Part shown: piece by piece, positions 22,626 through 32,010 of the stretch
Layout: each line of letters begins with the position of its first letter
Position numbering within the stretch: position 1 is the first letter of the stretch
Source of the DNA: Straminergon stramineum
Lineage: Eukaryota > Streptophyta > Bryopsida > Hypnales > Calliergonaceae
NCBI GenBank assembly: GCA_963920665.1
Contig: OY987268.1
Coordinates: forward strand, 23,562,501-23,626,500
Direction: 5' to 3'
Length of the DNA: 64,000 nucleotides
The notes under the pieces: model-generated
The model's input: only the letters and a program-made list of their open reading frames with translations
Database searches by the model: none
What the model was told of the DNA's origin: nothing
Position numbers and translations under genes: made by a program

Positions 22626-25446
22626 GGAGGCTTGAGGGTCCCATTTCATACCTAGAAAAATATCAAAATTTCTAATAAAGAATTGAGGTGACCTTGCTTC
22701 TATTGTCAATTCATGTTGAAGCTCTCAAACCACTTCTACCATTGTAGGCCTATGCATAGTTCTAATTTCTACACTTCGCATGGCAATTTCTACAACTTTC
22801 CATACAACTTCTATGTTAGGATTTGAAGCTTTTACTACAGGTGCTAATATTGAATCAATGTGGTTGACATGGAATCTCTTTTGAACTTGAAAAAATAAGT
22901 TTATGTGATAGTCAATAATGTAGTTCAATATCATCAAAAACTTCATTCTTACGTGCTCTGAAAATACTATTAATATGCTAGGTGAGTGATAGATTAGGTA
23001 TGCCACTTTCAAGTATTGCCTTCAGGTGCTTTTATTTTATATGAAGATAGGTTTGAGAGATTCACACAAAAGACTAGAGAGTTAATATTCAAGTGCAAAT
23101 TGAAGTTACTAAATACAATTGTTAGTGGTTAATTACATAGCTAAATATATTCAATATATTAGATGATTATTCTTGCATGTAGATTGAATTTCATTTCCCC
23201 TATCCCCTCAAATGGAAAAACATGCAAATTTGGTATGGACCCATTTTGACAAAAAATCAATAAAACATTCATTCTGTAAATATTTCCATATGGTTTCATA
23301 CAACATATATCCCATGCTCCTATATCCCTTTCATATTTTTAAGAGGGCTATCAGTGTAATTTATCTTGATCTCAAATTATTACTCCAGTATAATGTAATA
23401 TTTCGATAAAATTGGTGTAATATTAGTCACTAAGCTAAAACCTCACATTTATAGCAATCCTAGTTTCTAGAACAATGGGTCTTTGATGACAAATTTTTTA
23501 TCATGTTGCAAACTAAAATGACAATAAAGGAAAATCTCTAATTATTTGGCATTACTCTACCTTCCAACAAATATTGTGAAAAATAAATTGCAAAAAATAA
23601 AAAGTTAGCAACAGACCCAATGGGTGATAAGAGGATTTCTTCCCACAATCAACATGGATAGATCGATGGGTAGACTTCTGATGATGAGTTTCAAGAGAAC
23701 AATTCCAAAACTCTATACATCACTTTTGGTAGATACACAATGATTTGTAAAGTACTTGCAAAATATAGAATGAAAGAATTTGAAAGGTATGAAGACATAC
23801 TAATTTGAAAAGATGCAAATATGAATTCCCTCTCCATTTCTTCTACCAATTCTACAAAACAGCTCATCTAATATATAGTATGACTACACTTGTACCTATA
23901 AGAACTACTTTCCAAGGTCTATTGTAGAGCTCCAGAACTATCCATTCCTAGCATTTAGGCTCAAGTTACAAGATCAAAATGTATATTCCTAATTAGTATA
24001 TTTTTTTTTAAATTTAAAATTTTTGGATCTATTCATAGACATGAGAAAAAATACTAAAATTTGGGGATTTGCAAGCATAATAATGCACAATTTATTCAAT
24101 TTTTATTGATAAAATTAATTATTTTATGTGTTGGACCACTAAATATAAGTCATATCCAAAAATCATGTAAAAATAAAATTATTTGATATTCCAAATGCTT
24201 GTTATTGAGGATTTTATGTACATAGGACAAAACTTACTTTTTCAACTAAAAAATTCAATAAAAATTCTTTAAATTCTTTGATTGTGATGAAATTTTTTTC
24301 TTGAGACATTATCAATCTAGGTAGTTAAAACCACATTTCGTGAAATCATACTTTATTATATTTAAAAGATGAGGTCGTTTGACACAAGGGAGTGAACTAA
24401 CATTATAGTTAAGACAACCTTTTTGGGTACCCCAAACTGACCATTGCCCAATGGGTTTTCTTTTCTGGTTATACAGCCAACAACAAAGCCAAATGGATGG
24501 CACTACATTTGCAACGTTTTGTCATCTACTGGTCCTAGTACAAGGTTTGTCTTCTCAAAAGAAACCTAGGGTATAATCGGCAAAGCCCTAGCCTACACAT
24601 GATTGTGGCATGTAACATTCACACAATAGAGCTGAGTCAGAGCCGATTCACTGAGCAATGAATCCAAATGACGACTTGGTAAGCGCATGCCCTACTACCT
24701 TTCGCTGCATTCAGGGCAATGTGACAGTACCCTCTCCAATTCAGCGTGCTCCCTTTCGCCGAAGTGCCTGTATTCTCATTGGATCCGATTGTCAAAGCTA
24801 GTCTTCATCAGTGATCTCGGAAGTTGATCAGGCTTAGGATGTAGTTTCTAAGGTGGGGTGTTCATAACTTAGCGTCATTCAAAGCACACCTCAAATCATT
24901 TTTCAGTAGATTTTACCCACTTTGAATCATATTTTTAAGACACTTCTTGAATTACTCATGACGTTTTGAAGTTGGAATTGGGAATGTTCCAAAATCGTCC
25001 CCACCTGAAATGTTTAGTGTTCACTATGGGCCACTGAAACTTCCAATATGTACCCTTGCGTTAGAGGGTGCATTTAGAGCAGGCACAGTTTTTGCACACC
25101 CCACCTTAACCTCACTCAACAACTCCAAACCCTTCAGCAAGGATAACTACAGAATCAAAGCTCAAATATCTTGTTAAAGTTCCCAGATCAGAGGTCTGAA
25201 GCTCACCAAGTAATCGAATAAGGAACCATTGTCCGGGTACTCATAGATTAGAATTGGGTCAGGCTCTAGGCAGTATCCCACGAAGGCCACCACATATTTG
25301 TGGTATACCTGGGACACCATCTCTATCTCCATTTTGAAAGCTTCAAAAGCTCCTTCGAAATCCAATCGCAACCTCATTACTGCAACTGTGGCACCTGTGC
25401 CTGCCTGAATACCCTTGTATACCTGCTGAAGCTCACATACACACAA
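22626..25446 (-). pseudogene. Receptor-like kinase pseudogene (LRR-RLK type)
   Basis: Three dispersed pieces lie in the correct order on the minus strand. The N-lobe (about 25208-25427) reads VYKGIQAGTGATVAVMRLRL, then FKMEIEMVSQVYHKYVVAFV and YEYPDNGSLFDYL, bounded by plausible splice sites. The middle piece (about 23640-23732) reads TKSDVYSFGIVLLKLI. The C-lobe end (about 22626-22900) reads ASNPNIEVVWKVVEIAMRSV, HRPTMVEVV, a stop, then ELQHELTIEARSPQF. The ATP-binding lysine is methionine (VAVM). The stop in the last block looks like CGA to TGA. The catalytic loop was not found. The C-terminal pattern matches LRR receptor-like kinases. Confidence 0.75.
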
Positions 25447-26505
25447 CTAGTTAACTTGAGATATATCATGAGAAAATATCTGAAAACACCTGTATTGTAA
25501 AGGACTTAGGAGCCCACTTTGTTTGGTTTAGAGCTTGGGCAGGCTCTATTGACATCACATTTGGGAATTTTTGCAAGGAATTTTTCAAGGAATTTTGAGT
25601 AGGGCTCCTACTCATCAGACTCTACAAGTACAGCTTTATTCCCGACGATCCAATAAGTATTGCAGAAGTCTTATGCTTTTTATAAATTTTGATTTCAAAT
25701 AGGGAAGCAAAAAGAAAACTTTAGAAAAAAGATTGATGAATTTTCATTTTAACATGCATTTTTATTTGATTGGATATATTAGTACCTACACATAAACATT
25801 CAAACTCAGTTTTTAAAATTGTCAAATATAAAAAATAACATAGGATATACATTGCTTACTAGAAACATTCTCAACATTAGGATTTACAATTCTCAATTTC
25901 TTGTCAAAATTATTCGGGATTTAGGAAGTTCTTTTCATTAGGTACCACCTGCTACTTTTTTTTTTAAGATGAATATGAAATAAAATTTGGGTTAAAATTT
26001 TCTCCATGTATTCTCAACCCAATTTCCAACATGCTTTTCCAACACAAATTACAGGATTTTTTCCAACATCTTTTTTTTCTAAAAATTTTGAAACACAAAA
26101 CTTTGCCTTTGAAAAGGGCCATAAAATCCTTTTTTGGAAGTTAAGACACATCGATCTTGCAATTGGTGAGGTGTTTCACTCTAAAATTTGAGATAGGTAT
26201 GATTGAATAAGTTAACTAAAACATCTGATAGTTGGATCTATTAAAGAAAAATTACAGTTGAAGATTTTAGCCTTTGGAAAAGAGTATTTTCAAGCAGAAC
26301 TTCAGGGGCTATCTTAGCAACAGTCGATGCATAATTCAGCCGATTGAAAGACAATTCCATGATTAAATCAACATATCCCAATGCTTTTAGCCTACATGTT
26401 TCTAGCATACTTGCAGGATTTCACAAGCAGATTTCAGCACGGTAAGAAACAACCAGACTTGACTGCTTGAAAATAGCTCCAAAGTAGTAGATGATCTTCA
26501 GAAAC
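25447..26505. other. AT-rich intergenic DNA, no gene seen
   Basis: One 61-aa frame (26006-26191) is of low complexity. No domain or repeat was recognised. Confidence 0.35.
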
Positions 26506-27210
26506 TCAGATAAGAATGTGGCGCACCGTGTGACCATATGCCCGATGCAAGATATTCTCCTCGTTGAAATCATTTGTCATTCTCTTGATGTTGGAAGAAG
26601 AGAACAAATGAAGTGCTTTGAGCTCCGGATGCCTGCGTTTCAGCTTGTCTACATAAAATTTCGTAGGGGATGAGATGCCTTTTCTGTCCTTCACATTGCT
26701 CATATTCATCATTTTCCGAATAAAACTGCTAGTACCTGAAGCTTTCCCACTCATTCTTCGTTGTTTGAGCACAAGTGTTCCCTTGAAACTGTCTGCTGTA
26801 GGTGACGGCATGAATCATTAGTAAGATTTTGTTATAGAAATGAGCAATGGCATTTGATCTTCACAACTAGTGAAGAATCATCCTAGTATCTCCATTGAAC
26901 AACTAATACACCAAGGTGAATATTGGAAAATGCCTACTCCAAGAAATCACAGAGCTGAGAAATGTTCACTACAATTGAGAACTATAGTAACTCAACAAAA
27001 CTATTAAAAAAATATCACAAGCCCCGAAAATAATAAAACAATCTGGAGTACAAAAACGCATTATAAGAATCACCTTGAATGTCCTCGATTGAATGCTCCT
27101 CGTGCCCAATAGGTACGTCAGCTGTGTGATGGATTTCCCGCGCTGATGAACTCTCTGGTCCTCCACCAGATTGCCCAGAGGCTGCACTATTTTCAGGGAC
27201 CAGCTCTCAA
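26506..27210 (-). CDS. Possible 3' exons of the rearranged kinase locus
   Basis: Two blocks can be joined on the minus strand. An S/G/E-rich segment (about 27073-27210: LVPENSAASGQSGGG, SIEDIQ) ends in a plausible CAAG/GTGATT donor. The next block (26506-~26802) follows a CCTACAG acceptor and reads DSFKGTLVLKQRRMSGKA through YVDKLKRRHPELKALHLF to a stop at 26506. The joined frame is open, but the 5' acceptor of the first block is weak and I recognise no domain. It may be the tail of the kinase fragment just upstream, or unrelated sequence. Confidence 0.3.
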
Positions 27211-27224
27211 GTTCAAAATTATCT

Positions 27225-27296
27225 ATTGGTGAAGCAGCACATGGTGACCTAAAACCGAAGAATATTCTAGTCACGTCGAATGAAAAGGAGAACTTC
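27225..27296 (+). pseudogene. Kinase catalytic-loop fragment in reverse orientation
   Basis: Plus-strand 27240-27278 encodes HGDLKPKNILVTS. This matches HGDLKPKNILVSE of the intact kinase at 30717 in protein and also in DNA (AAACCGAAGAATAT is identical). The flanking N-lobe fragment (27267-27680) lies on the minus strand. The catalytic loop has therefore been inverted relative to the rest of the gene. Breakpoints are near 27225 and 27300, judged by eye. Confidence 0.75.
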
Positions 27297-27680
27297 AGGC
27301 ACGGTGAAAGGATTAAAAAATGGCATCGCAACAGATTCAGAAGCAGTATCTTCAGTAACGCTCTTTCGAACTCCCAGAAACTTGTGGAGGTCGATTACAT
27401 GGCTTCTGTGAGTAGCAGAACCAGAAGATTGAGAATTCTTTCGCTGTGAATCCATTCTCGTTTGCATCAGATTCAGAAGCTCATCGTCCATCAAGTCTAC
27501 GACAAGAGAGCAGCTTCCTTCGTCAACCGCCCAGCAGTATGTTCGCACAATGTTCGGATGATCAAGACCTACGACAGCAGCTGCTTCTTTTTCAAAGATA
27601 ACGCTTGGGACTCGTAGGAAGTCTTTCCTGGCGTATATCTTCCCTGCCAATGTCGTCTCATACACAACGCTAGATGGACC
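27267..27680 (-). pseudogene. Kinase N-lobe fragment (HGD-type kinase)
   Basis: The minus-strand frame begins at KGPSSVVYETTLAGKIYARK (glycine loop plus the ATP-binding lysine in YARK). It continues with FEKEAAAVVGLDHPNIVRTY and LVVDLMDDELLNLMQTRM, matching the spacing of the intact kinase at 29697 (ARKSF, VLRLSHPHVVYSFG, LMELLDRDLHLLI). After about 27330 the frame no longer resembles a kinase, because the next kinase block is inverted. An in-frame stop lies just upstream of the glycine loop, so any N-terminal part would need a separate exon. It is probably a dead relative of the 29.7-kb gene. Confidence 0.65.
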
Positions 27681-29160
27681 TTTTCAAATCTTTCGATTGT
27701 ACTTTCTTCATGGATACAACATACTCTTCCAACATCATCGCTCCGTACTATCGTCTACCATCAAATTGGTAGAAAAAAGCTGTTAATTCCCAACCTCCAG
27801 GGACCCTTCTCTAGAATGAAACCCAACTGATGGTCACCAGAGATTACCACCAGACCCCAGCCAGCTAGACTAGATTGGCACGAGTACTTCACAACAGAGG
27901 AAAAGCTGGTCACAGATCAACTCCACCGTCTTCCTGACCCAGACTAAGGTTGATGTTCTAAGTACGAAGCCTACACCGACGTCTTTATGATGACCACAAT
28001 CGGTGCCTGCTGTTGTGAATCTAGACCATATGAGAGTTAAAAAACAAGTCACATGTGCGTCAGAATTTCACACTTCACACTTTCAAAACCTTAACTGTGT
28101 GTCTATAATAAAATCTGCCTCTTATAAAACCAGGCCTACTCAGTGCAGATATGATAACTATTTTGAAAAGGATATCCAATCCACACAACTGTCCACTTGA
28201 ATCCAAGAATGATACTTAGAGCGGTCTTTGAACCATCGACGTAAGCGGAATTATTTATCAATGCAAGCTGTGAGTGGCTGTTTGGAGTACATGAGTTGTG
28301 TTGCCTTCCACCAGACGCCATTACATAGCACGGGGCTAAGCTTACATCCTTGATGCTAAAGCAAACCCTACCTGAGTCAAACAAGCCATAACGTTGATTT
28401 AGAGCACAGAAACTTTGCCGTAACTCTCAATCCATGTCCTTGACAATTTATGCTCTCCTCAAGGAACGCCGTCAGAGAAGAAGGAACGGCGTCTGAGAAT
28501 TTTCTAGCCTTCTAGCTCAAAGTCAACTTGAACGTTTTCCCAACGATTATCAATTACATTTGAGAGATTACACCTCTGGAACAGAGGATGCCGAAAAAAC
28601 ACAGAAAAAATGCAAAAACTAATTAGCAAAAACGCAGTCTTAAACAATCGAAGCTGGAACATTCGACATTCTTCGTATCGATGCTTCTGCTTCCATAACA
28701 GAACCGGCGTGAGAGATAACATACACCCAGAACAGCCGCTTGTGCCAACTCCCAGCCCTAAAAACGTTCTCAAGACGACAACAAACTTCAATACAACAAA
28801 GTCCTCAACAAAGCAGAACAATTTACAAAATCAACCCTCAAAAACACACTGATGAACATCAATAAGAGAACTTTTTGCTGTAAAGCCTAACCGTGAAAAG
28901 ATCGGCTAGATCCATCCCGGTGTAAATGCTTCGAAAGAGACTCTATCTCCAACCATCTGCTAGACCTTGCAACAGTCGGAGAGCACCAGACGATAGAGAA
29001 CTGTCTTCCAAGTTCCAATTCCTGTCTTAGCTCTGCCCATATCTGCAATAGACAACGATGGATCCTCTCGACTTCGAGGACCCATACGGTCCAAGGCGTG
29101 CACGATCCCAAGAAACGAAAATCGGTGACCAAACGTACGTCGAACAATTCTCGTCGACCT
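27681..29160. other. Unassigned DNA between kinase loci
   Basis: Several 60-105-aa frames exist on both strands. The largest minus-strand ones (28504-28821 and 28887-29165) have no recognisable domain. The base composition is less AT-rich than the intergenic DNA further left, so this may be an ancient gene remnant or leader exons of the minus-strand kinase fragment. Confidence 0.3.
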
Positions 29161-29165
29161 CGCAA

Positions 29166-29696
29166 AGATGCCTAGATGCGGACCTAACTCACGTCAACAG
29201 TTGAAGGTGGACAGTATCTGCCAACGCGGACAGATGCATGAGCTTACAGTACCATTTAGGCTTTGAACGAAGTATATTTTATAAGTTAAGGTAGCTAGGG
29301 TTGGGCATCAAGAAGTGAATCAGGGAAAGAGATAACTCGCCGACGCCGCATGCTGTTGTTCAAATGCTTCCTAGTAAGGACTGAACCGTCAATTTCAACG
29401 TCAATTTGCTTGGATGACCAGCTTGCTCCTCTCGGTTTGTCCCGCTCAATTCTTACGCACTTCCTCTTCCTTCTCGATTGCTATTTTTCTTGCGCTATTT
29501 CCTATTTCGATTCGCTCTTTGAGCCCTTTTCTGTGGTGCAAATGTGCTCTGTATTCCGGTGCACGCCCTGAATGCGAGATGGAACCTAGCGTTCTCAGCC
29601 CTCGCCTCTTCCGAAGTGAGCAGTCGCAACGGAGGAACTGCTGTATATTTCACAATCAAGAGGTTTGACTAGAGTACTCGTCAGATCCTAGACACA
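29166..29696 (+). promoter_or_regulatory. Probable promoter and leader of the HGD kinase
   Basis: The TATA-like TATATTTTATAAG lies at about 29273-29285, some 410 bp before the kinase ATG. The following 350 bp are pyrimidine-rich with short open frames (29350-29571 and 29414-29668), as in a 5' leader. The positions are inferred from sequence only. Confidence 0.25.
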
Positions 29697-31310
29697 ATGT
29701 CGCACCACCTTGAGCTTGCCCAGGGTTCAAGACGAAGCAGAGTACCATTCGGCACTCCTAATTTCATCGACGGTAGTGAGCGACTATGCGAAACCCTACA
29801 GATTGAGTGGTTAGGAGCTGAAGGTTATAGCGAGCTTAATACATCTCAGTTTGTAAGGCTGTCTCAAGAACTAGAGGAGTGTTTTCCTGATTTGAGAGGG
29901 ACGCAATTGCAGCGCTTGAAAGATCTTTGTCTAGTTGCAAATTGTTCCGAGGAATTTTTCCTAAGCGTTTCTAAACGCCAGTGGCTAAGAACAGTTATCA
30001 CCTGTAACAAGCATCCTAAGGCTTTCTTTTCCAATGAAGCGATCCAGCAACCGTGTACCACACAAATCTCGAGCATCACCATCCGTAGTAGCGTTGTGCC
30101 ATGCCACCCTTACTGGCCGAAGCTCCAAGCCGTTCGAGATGAGGCGCCTAGTGAAGTTGCAAGCAAGAGGTTGTATTTTCCTTCAACATTTCTTGAGGTT
30201 GCAGTATCAGAAGATAAGTCGTTGGTCGAGAAGTTGAACGAGTGGGAGGAGAGAGAAGCACTATGCGCTATTGCAGACCAGTTGCACGAAACAGATGGTG
30301 ACGAAGAGACGAGTTCGAGACCATTTTGGAATATCCGACCTGACGATGTCCAGGTGCAGAATAGCAATTTTGGAAGAGGTAGCCAAGCGGATGTTTGGAA
30401 GATATCGTGGCGTGGAGGTATGTTTGCCAGAAAATCATTCAACAGAAAAGACACCTTCGATACAGAACTTGAAGTTGTGCTAAGGCTTTCCCATCCGCAC
30501 GTTGTGTACAGCTTTGGGATGTCCATGTCCACAGATGAGAAGCAGCTCTCTCTGTTGATGGAATTACTGGATCGCGATCTTCATCTTTTGATTGAAGATA
30601 GAATCCGTGAGAGAGGTCGCAGCGAGGTGCCATTTTCCCGCCTGGATTCGCTTGACATTTTACTGCAGATTGCAAGGGCCATGGCACACATGCATGACTT
30701 GGCCGAACCTGTGATACACGGGGATCTGAAACCGAAGAATATCCTTGTAAGCGAGTGTGAGGTTTTAGGAGATGTCCGTCAGTTCCTTGTGAAGGTTGCC
30801 GATTTTGGTAGCGCCAGGATTCTGAAACTGAATTCCAGCTCTGCCTTCAATCCGGGCGGATGGACTACTATGTACGCTGCGCCGGAACTCTTGGAGAAGA
30901 AACTTTTCCCTCAGAGGAATGTGGAAATCGAATTTCCTAAGAAAATCGATGTGTACAGCTTCGGCATTCTAGCATTTCAGGTTCTCACAGGGCTCGTGCC
31001 TTATGAGAAATCTCGAAGTCTTCTTGTTGCGAAGGAGGGCGTTCTAGGGCTTGTACCTTACCAAGGCGTTTCCAATCGTCAAGCTTTAAAGGAGGGTGTC
31101 ATAGCAGGCAATTTGAGACCGCCTCTCCGAGAAGCTTGCAGTAGACCTAAATTTTGGAACGACCCGGAGTTGATAAGGCTTGTGGAGAGTTGTTGGCATC
31201 GTGAGCCTTCCGCTCGACCCGAGTTCTCAGAGGTCACCACTCGGCTCGAAAGCATTTTCAATTCGCGATATCAGGTAAACCAGTTGATCAGATACGCCTT
31301 TCACTACTGA
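29697..31310 (+). CDS. Intronless HGD-type protein kinase (TKL / MLKL-like group)
   Basis: The 537-aa single-exon frame has a kinase domain at about residues 218-520. Visible are the glycine loop GRGSQADVW (226-234), the ATP-binding lysine in ARKSF (K246), HGDLKPKNILV (341-351), VADFGSARIL (368-375 region), APE (395-397) and YSFGILAFQVLTG (420-432). The HRD arginine is glycine, while the catalytic aspartate, lysine and DFG are present. HGD loops are known in plant DUF1221/MLKL-like kinases, which carry an N-terminal helical domain. Here residues 50-200 look helical but I cannot assign them. Between the C-lobe helices a 19-residue block is duplicated (GLVPYEKSRSLLVAKEGVL, then GLVPYQGVSNRQALKEGVI). 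The ATG at 29697 is the first in a long open frame. Membership of the MLKL group is inference. Confidence 0.85.
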   Translation: MSHHLELAQGSRRSRVPFGTPNFIDGSERLCETLQIEWLGAEGYSELNTSQFVRLSQELEECFPDLRGTQLQRLKDLCLVANCSEEFFLSVSKRQWLRTVITCNKHPKAFFSNEAIQQPCTTQISSITIRSSVVPCHPYWPKLQAVRDEAPSEVASKRLYFPSTFLEVAVSEDKSLVEKLNEWEEREALCAIADQLHETDGDEETSSRPFWNIRPDDVQVQNSNFGRGSQADVWKISWRGGMFARKSFNRKDTFDTELEVVLRLSHPHVVYSFGMSMSTDEKQLSLLMELLDRDLHLLIEDRIRERGRSEVPFSRLDSLDILLQIARAMAHMHDLAEPVIHGDLKPKNILVSECEVLGDVRQFLVKVADFGSARILKLNSSSAFNPGGWTTMYAAPELLEKKLFPQRNVEIEFPKKIDVYSFGILAFQVLTGLVPYEKSRSLLVAKEGVLGLVPYQGVSNRQALKEGVIAGNLRPPLREACSRPKFWNDPELIRLVESCWHREPSARPEFSEVTTRLESIFNSRYQVNQLIRYAFHY

Positions 31311-31907
31311 GAGCAGAGTTTTGTTAGAAAAATCTGTGAACCGCAGAATGACTAGGTCGAAATTCAACCTAATTTTGTTTCTCAATCTCGGCCAAGAATG
31401 GTGAAGGAGCTCTTCTTGTGAATGGCGATCTAATGTAATTTCTTCTATGGTTGCGTTCCAATGTAATCTCAGAATCCTAGAATCGCAGCACATGCCTTTG
31501 CAAGATCACCTCAAACAAATGCTATCAATGGTGCCTCAGGAATTTTGGCCGCATTCTTCCCTCACTGTTGTTGGTTGATAGTGGAGCTGATAATTAATAG
31601 GTTTCAATCTCTCAATTAAATCGATGAAGGAGCTCTTCGAGTAACTCTAATCTGTGAATTCTCAGGATACGATAATTGGAGCACATGTCGTTCCCCCTGC
31701 TCAAGACTGTGCGGTTGATGATGGACTGGCTCAGGTATGTTAGCACTTGCTTCGCACATTGCTTTTGGAGATATCTGATTAGGATGGAATTGATTGGTTA
31801 AAATTCCGACTATCGCGTGTGGTCAACCTTTGTTCAGATCAAGTGCCACGCAAGAGGTCTTCATTTATCTACATAGTGCCCAAATTAAAATAGAATTCTC
31901 ACTTTGG
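31311..31907. other. 3' flank of the HGD kinase
   Basis: This is presumed 3' UTR and downstream DNA. No gene was recognised. Confidence 0.4.
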
Positions 31908-32010
31908 AAGCTAATAGAGGATTATAGGAACTTCCAAAAAATGTAGGACATGATTTCTACTTCCTTTTGGTAACCTTGAAGCTTCCTAAGTGATTTGTTC
32001 CAACTCCTAT
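31908..32010 (+). repeat. Dispersed repeat, copy 4 (3' truncated)
   Basis: TTTGGAAGCTAATAGAGGAT, GACATGATTTCTACTTCC, CCTTGAAGCTTCCTAAGTGA and TTCCAACTCCTAT match the three intronic copies at 8.9, 9.8 and 11.2 kb. The terminal GCGACCACTTTTGGCC block is absent. This copy is outside any recognised intron, so the family is not specific to the Rab3GAP gene. Confidence 0.6.

Noticed and set aside
24312..24503. Possible RNase H-like or other transposon fragment
   Set aside because: A plus-strand reading has a loose resemblance to RNase H (YTANNKAKWMALH), but nothing on either side supports an element.
28887..29165. 92-aa minus-strand frame as first exon of a kinase
   Set aside because: It ends in a stop without a convincing donor and has no similarity to the N-terminus of the intact kinase.
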